From NCBI RefSeq assembly GCF_037977055.1, contig NZ_CP150274.1, positions 2,170,001-2,234,000 of the forward strand: a stretch of 64,000 nt of DNA, read 5' to 3'. Below the pieces are notes generated by a model. That model was not told the DNA's origin. It did no database searches and was given only the letters and a program-made list of their open reading frames with translations. Position numbers and translations under genes: made by a program. The stretch is from Paenibacillus sp. FSL K6-1096. Lineage in GTDB: Bacteria; Bacillota; Bacilli; Paenibacillales; Paenibacillaceae. Positions 52,404 through 62,707 of this stretch are shown piece after piece (positions within the stretch are counted from its first letter, which is position 1; every line of letters begins with the position of its first letter).

Positions 52404-54431
52404 TTACTTGAAGTTGATCGTGCGGTAGATAATTACGGCTGCTTCTGCGCGGGTAGCTGTGTTGTTCGGATTGAACTTGCCGGCATTGCCGATCACCAGG
52501 TTATTGCTGGCGGCAAAGGCTACGCCATCCTTCAGAGATGCTGCGATCTTGCCTGCATCGGAGAACTTGCTCAGGGAGCTGGCATTGGTTGCAGCTTCAG
52601 GCTTCTGCGCCTTCACGGCACGGGCAATCATGGTTGCCATTTCCGCACGGGTGATGGTTGCACTAGGATCGAACTGTGCTGCACTGCGTCCAGTGATGAT
52701 TCCCTTCTCAGCAGCAACGGCTACATAAGGGGCATACCAGGCTGTGGAGCTTACATCACTGAAGCTGTGCTTCGCGGAGTTGTTCTCCAGGTTCAGTGCG
52801 CGGATCAGCATCTTGGCGAATTCTGCACGGGTCACATTGCTCTTCGGAGCGAAGTTGCCGTTGCCTACGCCTTCAATTGCGCCCTTAGCTGCTACAACGG
52901 AGATCTGTCTTCCGGCCCAAGCCTGAACACTTGCGATATCCTTGAAGCTCACTTTGTTCTCCAGAACAGCATACGAGGAGAACGTGTCACGCGGTTCTAC
53001 GATGTGATCACCGTCTACCACACCACCCTGGAATTGCAGGGCGCCGTAGACTACCTTAGCTACGGACAGCAATTCGCGGTCCAGACCCTCTGTGTTCTTA
53101 AGCGGCAGCTTCAGAGTAATTGGCTCCTTGAAGGTAGTTGTAGCAACGTCGCCAACCTTCAGCTCGAAATCATATACGCTGGATGCCAGCTTCAGGCTGG
53201 ATACCGAGGTTACTGTTGTATCTGCTACGGTGGAAGCAGTCAGGGTAATAGCTTCGCTGAACTGTCCAACCGGAATCGTTACGGTCAGGCCGTTGAAGGT
53301 AATAGCAATGTTGGCAATGCCTTTGGCCTTAGCTGCTTCAATGATCGCCTTGGACAATGGCACTTCTACTGTTGCTGCATTCACTGTACCCAGATCCAGG
53401 GTCAGAGTCAGGCCAGTCTTCCCAGGGTTAGCTGCAACCAGTGCATCGAACGCCTTCAACACATCGGCATCCACCAGCTTCAGGGTAGCCTTGTTACCTA
53501 CGATTGTTACCAGCTTGGATACATCGTAGATTCCTGGTGTAGCTGTAGGGTTCGTAACTGGAGTGGTTACGGTGCCGCCACCGCCACCGCCGCCGCCATT
53601 GCCACCATTGTTGCCGCCGTTACTTCCGTCATCGTTAATGTAAGCTCTCACATATGCCAAAGCAAGAGCCTTCACTGCTGGCTTAGCAGTTGGAACTGTA
53701 TCATTCAGGTTCTTCAGGCTGAGCTTAATATCGCCAGGGGTAATATTAAGATTGTAAACTACTTGACTTACAGTCAGGCCACCCTCAACGGTGTTGTGGT
53801 TAAGTACCTTGTCAATAGCTTCATTCAGCAATGTATTCAGAGCATCATCGGTGCTGGAAGCATTAGCGATCAGGTTAATCAAATCAGCTTTGGACTTACT
53901 GCTGATCAATGCACGAAGTTCAGCTTCAACGCCTTTATCGCCGAACAAGAATTCAGTGAAGTCCTCAGCGGTAAGATTATCTACGCCAGCCTTAGCTGCA
54001 ATCTTCTTCGCAAGTTCAACATTCTTGACGTTATAACGGATATCCTTAATCGCCGTGTAATCCTTGTCATACACATCGTAGACTACACTGGATACGCTCT
54101 TGAAAGCTTCATGGGCAGTTTCTACGTCAGTATCATCCAGGAAGGTAAGATGTTTCAGTACAGGGTCAAAGATCTGTTTAAATGTATCCAGATTAATATT
54201 CCCTGCTTCCTGTTCATAAGCTAGCAGAGCTTGTCTCTCATCCTCTGTCAGCAGAGCATAAATCTTCTCAACCTTCGTCTTCACATCCGCCTGGGATACA
54301 GATGCTGCCGAAGCAACGCTCACTCCGAAATGCTCAGCCAGCCCCTTGCTGCTGAACGGAAATCCGGCAACGGATGCCGCTGCCATACTTACTGCTAGAG
54401 TAGATACTGCCAGTTTTTTCTTCAAAGTCAC
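52404..54431 (-). CDS. SLH-domain surface protein within the exopolysaccharide operon
   Basis: A 675-residue exported protein with signal peptide (about 1-42, two candidate Ala-rich cleavage zones). A helical domain of about 250 residues is followed by a Gly/Asn-rich linker (about 275-300) and beta domains. Three SLH domains (about 500-675) have FKDIASVQAWAGRQISVVAA, TRAEFAKMLIRAL and FDPSATITRAEMATMIARA. It should bind wall polymer non-covalently. Position between the phosphatase and the chain-length genes links it to surface polysaccharide. GTG start seven bases after AGAGGTGG. Confidence 0.9.
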   Translation of the reverse strand: MTLKKKLAVSTLAVSMAAASVAGFPFSSKGLAEHFGVSVASAASVSQADVKTKVEKIYALLTEDERQALLAYEQEAGNINLDTFKQIFDPVLKHLTFLDDTDVETAHEAFKSVSSVVYDVYDKDYTAIKDIRYNVKNVELAKKIAAKAGVDNLTAEDFTEFLFGDKGVEAELRALISSKSKADLINLIANASSTDDALNTLLNEAIDKVLNHNTVEGGLTVSQVVYNLNITPGDIKLSLKNLNDTVPTAKPAVKALALAYVRAYINDDGSNGGNNGGNGGGGGGGGTVTTPVTNPTATPGIYDVSKLVTIVGNKATLKLVDADVLKAFDALVAANPGKTGLTLTLDLGTVNAATVEVPLSKAIIEAAKAKGIANIAITFNGLTVTIPVGQFSEAITLTASTVADTTVTSVSSLKLASSVYDFELKVGDVATTTFKEPITLKLPLKNTEGLDRELLSVAKVVYGALQFQGGVVDGDHIVEPRDTFSSYAVLENKVSFKDIASVQAWAGRQISVVAAKGAIEGVGNGNFAPKSNVTRAEFAKMLIRALNLENNSAKHSFSDVSSTAWYAPYVAVAAEKGIITGRSAAQFDPSATITRAEMATMIARAVKAQKPEAATNASSLSKFSDAGKIAASLKDGVAFAASNNLVIGNAGKFNPNNTATRAEAAVIIYRTINFK

Positions 54432-54518
54432 TTGTCATCCACCTCTTTGTATGTATTTGGAATATCTAGTAATGCAAGAATCCAGTAATACCCATTCTAC
54501 CATTAATAACACGAGAGG

Positions 54519-55301
54519 TCACCCTTTACGCGAAAAAAATCCGAACAATCTATGACGCTTGCTGCTAGATTGAGTAGGAATAGCTCGAAGGACCTCCTCA
54601 TTTGTCACAATCGAACGCGAATTTTGCTGAAAAAAGTCGACGGCCCCGCTGCCCAATTCCCGCTTCACCACACCGTAAGCCTCACTTAATCCAAAGGGCC
54701 GGTTCTGCTGATCATGCGCATCTGAGGCAATGACATGGATGGCCTGCCGTCTGCACAGCTCCAGCGACAGCTTCTGCAGCTTACTCCCGAATACACCGGC
54801 TATACTCTGGGCGGTCAGCTGACCCAGTGCACCCAGCTCGATGAGCTTCTCCAGCCTGGACGGGTCCGCGGCAATCTCCGCATTGCGCTCCGGGTGGGCG
54901 ATCACCGGGATGTATCCCTGGATAATCAGCTCATGGCAGGTCTCCTCCATATTGCGCGGCACCCGCGAGGAAGGCATCTCCAGCAGCATATACCGGGAGC
55001 CGGCCAGCGTCAGCAGCTGTCCCCGCTCCAGATCATCCAGCAGATCGCCGTAGAGCCGGATCTCCTGACCGGGCAGCACCTGCAGCGGATTACCTGCCTC
55101 CTGAAGCTTCGCGTTCAGCGCTTTCACCGCTGCTTCAATCTCCTGCGCCGGATTCATGTAGACTCCGTTCGCATGGTGAGGCGTTGCAACTACAATTGAA
55201 ATTCCATCGTTATGGGCGTCTTGCGCCATGGCGAGAGCGGCGTCAACATCAGCGGCCCCGTCATCCATATAGGGTAGAATGTGGCTATGGATATCTATCA
55301 T
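54519..55301 (-). CDS. Tyrosine-protein phosphatase, CpsB/YwqE type
   Basis: A 260-residue PHP-domain phosphatase: metal ligands in DIHSHILPYMDDG (3-15), ATPHH near 40, GQEI, PVIAHPERN near 133 and SDAHD near 196. It removes phosphate from the tyrosine-rich tail of the BY-kinase encoded downstream. The start at 55301 is chosen because family members begin with MIDIHSHILP; the ribosome site (AAAGGA) is rather distant. It is the first gene of the leftward polysaccharide block. Confidence 0.9.
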   Translation of the reverse strand: MIDIHSHILPYMDDGAADVDAALAMAQDAHNDGISIVVATPHHANGVYMNPAQEIEAAVKALNAKLQEAGNPLQVLPGQEIRLYGDLLDDLERGQLLTLAGSRYMLLEMPSSRVPRNMEETCHELIIQGYIPVIAHPERNAEIAADPSRLEKLIELGALGQLTAQSIAGVFGSKLQKLSLELCRRQAIHVIASDAHDQQNRPFGLSEAYGVVKRELGSGAVDFFQQNSRSIVTNEEVLRAIPTQSSSKRHRLFGFFSRKG

Positions 55302-55403
55302 ATGTTGTTTATCGGTCCTTTCGTAGAGGATATGTATAGATTTCGTCAAAAAAATACAACCATTTCACTAGGAAATGATTGCCATCTTTTAAAAGATTAT
55401 CAC

Positions 55404-55991
55404 TTACGCTTCCAGTTGGAACAGCCGGAAAGCTGCCGCGGCAAGCTGCTCATCTACTTCCTGTATGGCCGTCGCCTCTCCGCAGCGGTTGCGGGCATCC
55501 AGCAGATTATTAATCTTCAGCCGGATCTGCCGGATCTCGGATTCTACGGACTGCCGCTTATAGATCGATTGCATCTCTGTAATAGAATACTTATGCTGAT
55601 AGATCAGCTTGGTGCCTTCCGGCCGAACCTCGGAAATCCGGCGCACCGAGCCGCCCTCATAGTAATACATCATGGTAATATCCTTATAAATGCGGTTTAC
55701 AGTTCCCGTGCCTTTGTATGTGAAAAATAGCTTGCGCACTGCATTCATCAGATGAGGATTCTCCACTCTGCAGGACAAGGAGCCGATATAGACGCCGCCT
55801 CTGCGTTCGAACGTCAGATGGACCTCCTCACCCCCGGCCTCCTCCAGCACAAGCTCCTGCTCGCCCGCACCCAGCACCTTGACCCGGTGTCTGATATGGC
55901 GCGTATCTTCGGTAAGCAGCAGCTGGTTGAGCTGATATTCGGTCATTTGCATCGTTGCATTTACATATTCCATCGCCAGACGCTGAGCCAT
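55404..55991 (-). CDS. Conserved-looking protein of unknown function
   Basis: A 195-residue soluble protein without signal or membrane segments. The middle is beta-rich (residues 35-120), and the C-terminal third is helical and rich in charged residues (SVESEIRQIRLKINNLLDARN), perhaps a short coiled coil. No family recognised. It lies 30 bases after ysxC and may be co-transcribed with it. The second ATG of two has GAGGG at seven bases and is preferred. Confidence 0.65.
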   Translation of the reverse strand: MAQRLAMEYVNATMQMTEYQLNQLLLTEDTRHIRHRVKVLGAGEQELVLEEAGGEEVHLTFERRGGVYIGSLSCRVENPHLMNAVRKLFFTYKGTGTVNRIYKDITMMYYYEGGSVRRISEVRPEGTKLIYQHKYSITEMQSIYKRQSVESEIRQIRLKINNLLDARNRCGEATAIQEVDEQLAAAAFRLFQLEA

Positions 55992-56021
55992 AAGCATCCC
56001 TCAATTCTTCCTGACTAACCC

Positions 56022-56687
56022 TTAAGTTTCGGAAGAGGCCTCATGCTGCGGTTCATCCCCGGAATGCGGATCCTCCGGTTCTGCCGGAAGCTCTTCTTCA
56101 GAAGGTAGAGTATGTCTATCGATAAGTTCCCATAGTTCGTCTTTGCCGAGTCCCAGCTCGGATGAATAGGCAATGAAGCTGTCCCCCGGCAGCACACCGA
56201 GCTCCTGCTTCATAATCTTGATATGCTTCGGCCAGCGGGTCTTCGGAATCTTATCCGCTTTGGTGGCCACTACACAGAGCGGCAGATCATAGTGCTTCAG
56301 CCAGTCGAACATCATTTTGTCGTCACTGGTCGGCGGGTGGCGCAGGTCCACAACCAGCAGCACCATCTTCAGCGTATCGCGCTCCGCCAGATATTTCTCC
56401 ACCATTTTGCCCCAGGAGGCGCGTTGTGTCTTCGAGACCTTGGCATAACCGTAGCCCGGAAAATCAACAAAATACATGCTCTCATTCACACGGTAATAGT
56501 TCATATGCTGCGTCTTGCCCGGTGTAGAGCTGGTGCGGGCCAGATTCTTGCGGCTAATCATCCGGTTAATCAGAGAGGACTTCCCTACGTTGGAGCGCCC
56601 TGCCAGAGCGATCTCCGGCAAGGCATCCGCAGGATATTGATCCGGGCCAACGGCACTAATCACAAATTCAACATTATTAACCTTCAT
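56022..56687 (-). CDS. ysxC: Ribosome biogenesis GTPase YsxC/EngB
   Basis: A 221-residue Era-like GTPase. G1 [10 protein letters not shown] starts at residue 30, the G2 region is [13 protein letters not shown]3 is [10 protein letters not shown] and G4 is TKAD. It assists late steps of 50S subunit assembly and is essential in Bacillus. It follows lonA by 12 bases, the same order as in B. subtilis. The acidic C-terminal tail of about 25 residues (Glu/Pro/Asp-rich) is longer than in B. subtilis and probably disordered. Confidence 0.95.
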   Translation of the reverse strand: MKVNNVEFVISAVGPDQYPADALPEIALAGRSNVGKSSLINRMISRKNLARTSSTPGKTQHMNYYRVNESMYFVDFPGYGYAKVSKTQRASWGKMVEKYLAERDTLKMVLLVVDLRHPPTSDDKMMFDWLKHYDLPLCVVATKADKIPKTRWPKHIKIMKQELGVLPGDSFIAYSSELGLGKDELWELIDRHTLPSEEELPAEPEDPHSGDEPQHEASSET

Positions 56688-56699
56688 AGAACTTCCTTT

Positions 56700-59090
56700 C
56701 TAATGCACACTACTGGGCGCTTCAATGCTTATTTCTTCTGTATTCCGCGCGGCGTCATGGCTCACAGCAGGATCTACGAGCGCATGCTTCAGAACCTGAT
56801 CCATATGGGATACCGGCACGAACTCCACATCATCCTGCACGCTCTCCGGGATATCCTTCAGGTCACGCTCGTTGTCCTTCGGCATGAGAATCTTCTTATA
56901 GCCTGCACGGTGGGCGGCCAGCGCTTTCTCCTTCAGCCCCCCGATAGGCAGCACGCGCCCGCGCAGCGTAATCTCGCCGGTCATCGCCACATGCTTGGAG
57001 ACATACCGTTTGGTGAGTGCAGAGATCAGCGCGGTAGCAATCGTAATTCCGGCGGACGGACCGTCCTTGGGAATCGCCCCTTCGGGGATGTGGATATGAA
57101 TATCGTTCTTCTCGTGAAAATCGGGCGCCAGTCCCAGCTCCTCCGCCTTCGAGCGGGTATAGCTGAAGGCGGCCTGCGCCGACTCCTTCATCACATCGCC
57201 GAGCTGTCCGGTCAGCGTCAGCTTGCCGCTGCCCTGCACAACCGTCACTTCAATGAGCAGCGTATCGCCGCCCACCTCGGTCCAGGCCAGCCCGGTAACG
57301 GTGCCGATCTGATCCTCCAGCTCTGCCATTCCGTAGCGGAACTTGGCAGCACCCAGATAATCCTTGATCTCCTCCGGCAGGATGCTGACGCGCTCCTTCT
57401 CCTCCGACACAATCTGCTTCGCCGCCTTGCGGCAGAGCGCGGCAATCTGCTGCTCCAGGTTGCGCACCCCGGATTCCCGGGTATACTCGCGGACAATCTT
57501 CAGGAGCGCATCGTCCCCGATGACCAGCTGCTCTTCCTCAAGGCCGTGGTTCTTACGCTGCTTCGGCAGCAGATAACGGCTGGCAATCTGGAGCTTCTCC
57601 AGCTCCGTATAGCCGGGGATGAACAGCATCTCCATCCGGTCCAGCAGCGGGCGCGGAATATTGTGGACTGCGTTCGCCGTGGTGACGAACATAACATTTG
57701 ACAGGTCGAACGGCAGCTCGACAAAATGGTCGCTGAACGTGTTGTTCTGCTCCGGGTCCAGCACCTCCAGCAAGGCTGCGGACGGATCGCCGCGGAAGTC
57801 TGCGGCCATCTTGTCGATCTCATCCAGCAGGAAGACCGGATTAATGCTGCCTGCGGTCTTCATGCCCTGGATGATCCGCCCCGGCATCGCGCCGACATAG
57901 GTGCGGCGGTGGCCGCGGATCTCCGCTTCATCGCGCACGCCGCCCAGCGAGATGCGGACGAACTTGCGGTTCAGGGAGCGGGCGATGGAGCGGGCGAGCG
58001 AGGTTTTGCCGACACCCGGAGGTCCTACCAGACACAGAATCGGCCCCTTCAGGCCCTTGACCAGCTTCTGTACGGCCAGATATTCCAGCACGCGTTCCTT
58101 CGGCTTCTCCAGACCATAGTGGTCGGCATCCAACACCTCCTCCGCCTTACGGATATCGAGGTCATCCTCTGTTGATTCGCTCCAGGGCAGACCGAGCAGC
58201 CAATCCACGTAGTTGCGGATGACGCTGCCTTCTGCCGAGCTTGCCGGCATTTTCTCCAGGCGGTCGATTTCCTTCTCAATCTTCTCCTGCACCCGTTCGG
58301 GGAGATTCTTCTCCTCCATCTGGGCGCGCAGCTCATCGGCTTCACCGGCCCGGCCTTCCTTCTCGCCAAGCTCCTTCTGGATCGCCTTCATCTGCTCGCG
58401 CAGGTAATATTCCTTCTGGGTCTTCTCCATCTGCTTCTTCACGCGCTGGCTGATCTTGCGTTCAAGCTCCAGCACCTCGCGCTCATTGTTGAGAATGTCG
58501 AGCAGCTTCTCCAGACGTTTGCTGACATCGATCGTCTCCAGAATCTCCTGCTTATCCTTGATCTTCAGCGCCAGATGACTGGTAATGACATCGGCCAGCC
58601 GGCCGGGCTCCTCGATATCGGATACGGCAGCAAGCGTCTCCGGGGTGACCTTCTTGGACAGGGTGATATAGTGCTCGAACTGGCTCAGCACGCTGCGCAT
58701 CAGGGCGTCGCTCTCCTGGTCCACATCCTCCTGCTCCGGCAGCTCGCGCGCCATCACCTCGTAGTAATCCTCGTTGTCCGTATAATGAATAATCTCTGCC
58801 CGCTCCACGCCTTCCACCAGCACACGGATCGTGCCGTTCGGAAGCTTCAGCATCTGCCGCACATTGGCAACGGTTCCGACGCGGAATATATCCTCTTGCC
58901 CCGGCTCCTCAATATTCACTTCCGACTGGGAGCAGAGGAGAATCAGGTTATCTTCAACCATAGCTTTCTCTAGTGCCCGGACGGACTTCTCGCGGCCCAC
59001 ATCCAGATGCAGAACCATACTGGGATAGACAAGAAGACCTCTAAGCGGTAATAAAGGAAAACGACGACCTTTGGATTTGCTTTGTATCAT
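56700..59090 (-). CDS. lonA: ATP-dependent protease LonA
   Basis: A 796-residue Lon protease of normal size. It has an N-terminal substrate-binding domain, a coiled coil (about 195-270), an AAA+ domain with Walker [10 protein letters not shown] (Lys362), and a C-terminal protease domain with catalytic Ser679 in PKDGPSAG and Lys about 43 residues later. It degrades misfolded and regulatory proteins in the cytoplasm. The ATG at 59090 lies nine bases after GGGAGGT; codons further upstream overlap this site. Confidence 0.96.
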   Translation of the reverse strand: MIQSKSKGRRFPLLPLRGLLVYPSMVLHLDVGREKSVRALEKAMVEDNLILLCSQSEVNIEEPGQEDIFRVGTVANVRQMLKLPNGTIRVLVEGVERAEIIHYTDNEDYYEVMARELPEQEDVDQESDALMRSVLSQFEHYITLSKKVTPETLAAVSDIEEPGRLADVITSHLALKIKDKQEILETIDVSKRLEKLLDILNNEREVLELERKISQRVKKQMEKTQKEYYLREQMKAIQKELGEKEGRAGEADELRAQMEEKNLPERVQEKIEKEIDRLEKMPASSAEGSVIRNYVDWLLGLPWSESTEDDLDIRKAEEVLDADHYGLEKPKERVLEYLAVQKLVKGLKGPILCLVGPPGVGKTSLARSIARSLNRKFVRISLGGVRDEAEIRGHRRTYVGAMPGRIIQGMKTAGSINPVFLLDEIDKMAADFRGDPSAALLEVLDPEQNNTFSDHFVELPFDLSNVMFVTTANAVHNIPRPLLDRMEMLFIPGYTELEKLQIASRYLLPKQRKNHGLEEEQLVIGDDALLKIVREYTRESGVRNLEQQIAALCRKAAKQIVSEEKERVSILPEEIKDYLGAAKFRYGMAELEDQIGTVTGLAWTEVGGDTLLIEVTVVQGSGKLTLTGQLGDVMKESAQAAFSYTRSKAEELGLAPDFHEKNDIHIHIPEGAIPKDGPSAGITIATALISALTKRYVSKHVAMTGEITLRGRVLPIGGLKEKALAAHRAGYKKILMPKDNERDLKDIPESVQDDVEFVPVSHMDQVLKHALVDPAVSHDAARNTEEISIEAPSSVH

Positions 59091-59135
59091 CGCTTTCGCA
59101 CCTCCCATGGTTCATAAGTAGTGTCATATGCATTC

Positions 59136-59165
59136 ATTCTAACAAAAGCGGCATCAAAACACCAA
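59136..59165 (-). promoter_or_regulatory. Candidate lonA promoter
   Basis: On the minus strand TTGGTG (59165-59160), 18-base spacer with TG just before the -10, and TAGAAT (59141-59136). No CtsR-type heat-shock box was found next to it. Confidence 0.4.
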
Positions 59166-59256
59166 CAGCCCCTGCCCCGCCTGCCGCATGTTAAGCATAG
59201 TCACCCGCTAGTATTCGCTCAATCCCGGCGTCCTATGCCGCGTGCCGGCTGCATAC

Positions 59257-59289
59257 GAAAAATCCCCCGGCAATCACCGCCGGAGGATT
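59257..59289 (-). terminator. Terminator of lonB
   Basis: On the minus strand AATCCTCCGGC (59289-59279) pairs with GCCGGGGGATT (59271-59261), followed by TTT. It separates lonB from lonA, which therefore needs its own promoter. Confidence 0.8.
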
Positions 59290-59308
59290 CATATACGCTA
59301 TGCCTGCC

Positions 59309-61018
59309 CTATCCCGGCAGGCTCTCTCCCGATGCATCCGCCTTCAGCAGAGAAGGCGAAGAAGAGAAGGTCTCGCCGGATACGGCGGGCATTCTGATAT
59401 CTGCCGTGTCTGTGCCGAACAGGTGGCGGAAGGCTTCCTCCACTGTGTCCAGCGGAATGACCCGCAGCGCGCCAAGGTCGGCGAACAGCGACTGCCAGTT
59501 CTCCTTCGGAATCAGCACGGTTGTAGCCCCGGCCTGGAAGGCGGCCTCCACCTTGGCGACTACGCCGCCGACCGGCTTCACCCGGCCATGGATGCCGATC
59601 TCCCCGGTGATCGCCACCTTGTTGTCCACCGGGAGCTGCCGGATGGCGGAGACAATCGCCACCGCCATCGCCACCCCGGCTGACGGGCCGTCAATCGGCG
59701 TCCCGCCGGGGAAGTTAATGTGCAGGTCGTACCGGTCCGGCTCCAGCTTCATCGTGCGCAGGACGGTCAGCACATTCTCAACCGAGCCGCGGGCCATACT
59801 CTTGCGCCGCACGGTGCGCGAGCCGCCGCGGGTCTCCTCTTCATCGACCACGCCGGTGATGTTCACCCGGCCCTGCCCGCCCGCAGCCGGGGAGGCTGAG
59901 ACCTCAATCTCCAGCAGCGTGCCCATGCCCGGCCCATACACAGCCAGACCGTTCACCAGCCCGATCTGCGGCGCGGACGGAATCTTGCGCTCGGTGCGCA
60001 GCGGCAGCTGGCTGCTGCTGGCGACCCACTCCACCTCTGCGGCGCTCAGCGTATCGCGGCCTTCAGTCAACGCCAGACCGGCGGCAAGCTGAATCATATT
60101 CACCGCCTCGCGGCCGTTCGTGGCGTATTGCTGCACGACCTCCACCGCCTCCGGGCTTGGCTTCAGCCCGATCTTCTGGATCGCATCCCGCCCGATTACC
60201 GCAATCTCCTCAGGCAGCAGCGGCCGGAAGTAGATCTCCATGCAGCGCGAGCGCAGCGCAGGCGAGATCTCCTCCGGCGACCGTGTAGTCGCGCCTACCA
60301 GCCGGAAATCGGCCGGCAGGCCATTCTGGAAGATATCATGGATATACGCAGGCGTATTGCTGTCCTCCGAATTGTAATAGGCGCTCTCCAGCAGCACCTT
60401 TCGGTCCTCCAGCACCTTCAGCAGCTTGTTCATCTGGATGGGATGCAGCTCCCCGATCTCATCCAGGAACAGAATTCCGCCGTGTGCCTTGGTTACCGCG
60501 CCGGGCTTCGGCTGCGGCACACCGGCCACGCCCATCGCTCCCGCCCCCTGGTAGATGGGATCATGCACGGAGCCGATCAGCGGATCGGCAATTCCCCGTT
60601 CATCGAAGCGGGCGGTAGTGGCGTCGATCTCCGTGAATTTGGCATCGCGCTTGAACGGGGACAGCGCACTTTTTTTCGCTTCCTCCATGACAACCCGCGC
60701 CGCTGCCGTCTTCCCCACCCCGGGCGGCCCGTAGATGATGACATGCTGCGGATTCGCGCTGCACAGCGCCGCCTTCAGTGCGCGCAGCCCGTCCTTCTGG
60801 CCGACAATATCATCAATGGAAGCCGGGCGGGTCCGTTCCGAGAGCGGCTTGGTCAGCGAGATCATACGCATCTTGCGCAGCTTCTCCAGCTCCTTGCGCG
60901 ATTCCCGGTCCACCGCCGTCTTGTTCGTCTTTTGCCCCCGCAGCAGATTCCAAAAATAAACGCCGATGACCAGCGCGAAAAAGAGCTGCACGACCATCAG
61001 CAATATACTTAGTTCCAT
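59309..61018 (-). CDS. lonB: ATP-dependent protease LonB
   Basis: A 569-residue Lon paralogue of spore formers. It has one N-terminal membrane segment (about 5-25) in place of the LonA substrate domain, AAA+ Walker [11 protein letters not shown] (Lys103), Walker B FLDEIGEL, and protease residues Ser446 in DGPSAG and a Lys in HGRVKPVGGV. In Bacillus LonB acts in the forespore under sigma-F. Its position upstream of lonA is the same as in other spore formers. Confidence 0.94.
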   Translation of the reverse strand: MELSILLMVVQLFFALVIGVYFWNLLRGQKTNKTAVDRESRKELEKLRKMRMISLTKPLSERTRPASIDDIVGQKDGLRALKAALCSANPQHVIIYGPPGVGKTAAARVVMEEAKKSALSPFKRDAKFTEIDATTARFDERGIADPLIGSVHDPIYQGAGAMGVAGVPQPKPGAVTKAHGGILFLDEIGELHPIQMNKLLKVLEDRKVLLESAYYNSEDSNTPAYIHDIFQNGLPADFRLVGATTRSPEEISPALRSRCMEIYFRPLLPEEIAVIGRDAIQKIGLKPSPEAVEVVQQYATNGREAVNMIQLAAGLALTEGRDTLSAAEVEWVASSSQLPLRTERKIPSAPQIGLVNGLAVYGPGMGTLLEIEVSASPAAGGQGRVNITGVVDEEETRGGSRTVRRKSMARGSVENVLTVLRTMKLEPDRYDLHINFPGGTPIDGPSAGVAMAVAIVSAIRQLPVDNKVAITGEIGIHGRVKPVGGVVAKVEAAFQAGATTVLIPKENWQSLFADLGALRVIPLDTVEEAFRHLFGTDTADIRMPAVSGETFSSSPSLLKADASGESLPG

Positions 61019-61058
61019 AGGTCACCCTCCTGTATCCTTCCGTCTATCTGTTCCGAGC

Positions 61059-61073
61059 TACTACTAGGTAGTA
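61059..61073. promoter_or_regulatory. Palindrome between lonB and the germination operon
   Basis: TACTACTAGGTAGTA, 6-bp arms around TAG, in the 184-base divergent gap (61019-61202). It could be an operator for either side. No convincing sporulation promoter could be fixed in this gap. A GCATA followed by CTATAC (61147-61179) is too widely spaced for sigma-G. Confidence 0.3.
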
Positions 61074-61202
61074 TAGCCTTTTCAACCATTCGTAAACTCC
61101 GGCGTCAAAAAAACAGGAACCGCCCCGCCCTGCCGGGCTATCTATTGCATACGTTGTTCCCCAACCGGAGAGACTATACGGGATGAAAGGAGGCGAATTG
61201 AT

Positions 61203-62666
61203 ATGACACAGCTAGAGCATGCAGGCTCGCCGCAGGAGAAGCTGCCGGACTCTTTATCCGCTTTTATAGAAGGAATACAAGCACGCCTGGGTACAAGCAC
61301 AGATATCATCTACCGGTTCATTACACTGGGACCCTTGTCCGCAGTGGTTGTATATATTGAAGGAATGGCGGACCCACAAGCGCTGATGATGGCCATTCAT
61401 GAAGACGCCGGGTATTTCAATAGCATAAGCGAGCCGCAGCCGGACACCTGTCTGAAGCTGCTGCAGGAACGGACGCTCTCCCTCGGCAAGGTTGGAGGGA
61501 TTACTAATTATACAGAGATAGAGACCGAGCTCCTGGCCGGCAATTCGGTCATCTACATTAACGGGCTTGGCAGGGCTCTGTCTGCCGGCACAGAAGCGCT
61601 GAAGCAGCGGGCGGTGGAGGATGCCGTCTCCCAGTCGGTGGTACGGGGGCCGCGCGAAGGCTTCACCGAATCCCTGCGGGAGAACAGCGCGCTGATCCGG
61701 CGGAGAATTCAGAACCCCAAGCTGCGGATTGAACAGCGGAAGCTGGGAGAGCAGACCCAGACCAATATCGCTGTAATGTATATCGAAGGCATTGCCGATC
61801 CCGATGTGCTGCAGGAGCTGCGCAGACGGCTGGATGCGGCTAAGCTCGACAGTGTGCTGGAGAGCAACTACATCGAAGAGATGATTCAGGACCGGCGCTA
61901 CAGCCCCTTTCCGACCGTCTATAATACGGAGCGCCCGGATTCTGCCTCCTCCGCACTGCTGGAAGGCCGGATCGCCATACTCGTAGAGGGCACCCCGTTT
62001 GTCCTGGTGGTTCCTGCGCTGCTGGTGCAGTTCTTCCAGTCCAGTGAGGATTATTACCAGCGGAGTGATTTTGCCAGCCTTGTCCGGCTGCTGCGGTTCT
62101 TCTGCTTTGCTATCGCCCTGCTGACCCCTTCCTTCTATATTGCTATCACTACCTTCCATCAGGAGATGATTCCGACCACCCTGCTGATCAGTCTGATCGG
62201 GCAGCGTGAGGGGATTCCTTTTCCGGCGTTCCTTGAAGCCTTCATCATGGAGATTACCTTCGAAATTCTGCGTGAGGCCGGCATCCGTCTGCCCAAATCC
62301 ATCGGCCAGTCCGTGTCTATCGTCGGAACGCTGGTCATTGGTCAGGCAGCGGTTGATGCAGGACTCGTCTCGGCGGCCATGGTCATCGTCGTCTCCATTA
62401 CAGCGATTGCCAACTTCGCTCTGCCTGCCTTCAATGTGGGGATCTCTGTGCGGATGCTGCGGTTTGTTCTGATGGTGATTGCTGCCTCCTTCGGCCTATT
62501 CGGGATGATTATTGCGCTCATTATTCTGGGACTGCATCTATGCAGCCTCGAATCTATGGGCATCCCTTACATGACCTCCTTCGCTCCTGTCCGCTGGCAG
62601 AGCCAGAAGGATACCTTCATCCGCTTATCCCGGCGCACGATGAAGAAGTATTTCGGGCAGAACTAG
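61203..62666 (+). CDS. Spore germinant receptor subunit A (GerA family)
   Basis: A 487-residue GerA-type protein. A large N-terminal cytoplasmic domain has YIEGMADP and YIEGIADP (the two family repeats) and ENSALIRRRIQNPKLRIE. It is followed by membrane segments from about residue 245 to 450, with QREGIPFPAFLEAFIMEITFEILREAG as family signature. It forms the receptor core with subunits B and C in the spore inner membrane and senses nutrients. AAAGGAGG precedes the ATG at 61203. The next gene follows 41 bases after the stop. Confidence 0.94.
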   Translation: MTQLEHAGSPQEKLPDSLSAFIEGIQARLGTSTDIIYRFITLGPLSAVVVYIEGMADPQALMMAIHEDAGYFNSISEPQPDTCLKLLQERTLSLGKVGGITNYTEIETELLAGNSVIYINGLGRALSAGTEALKQRAVEDAVSQSVVRGPREGFTESLRENSALIRRRIQNPKLRIEQRKLGEQTQTNIAVMYIEGIADPDVLQELRRRLDAAKLDSVLESNYIEEMIQDRRYSPFPTVYNTERPDSASSALLEGRIAILVEGTPFVLVVPALLVQFFQSSEDYYQRSDFASLVRLLRFFCFAIALLTPSFYIAITTFHQEMIPTTLLISLIGQREGIPFPAFLEAFIMEITFEILREAGIRLPKSIGQSVSIVGTLVIGQAAVDAGLVSAAMVIVVSITAIANFALPAFNVGISVRMLRFVLMVIAASFGLFGMIIALIILGLHLCSLESMGIPYMTSFAPVRWQSQKDTFIRLSRRTMKKYFGQN

Positions 62667-62707
62667 CAGGGTGGCATGAACGCTCTTATACGAAAGGACG
62701 GCTGTCC

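Noticed and set aside
52767..54224. 485-residue frame opposite the SLH gene
   Set aside because: Cys-, Tyr- and Gln-rich composition with no ribosome site; it is a by-product of the codon pattern of the SLH gene.
56223..57701. 492-residue frame opposite lonA and ysxC
   Set aside because: It spans two confidently identified genes on the opposite strand and has His/Arg/Leu-rich, domain-free content.
59091..59256. CtsR or HrcA-type heat-shock box in front of lonA
   Set aside because: No GGTCAAA direct repeat or CIRCE-like inverted repeat is present in this gap.
61147..61179. Sigma-G promoter for the germination operon
   Set aside because: GCATA is present, but the spacing to the next -10-like hexamer is too long and the CAT-TA core is missing.
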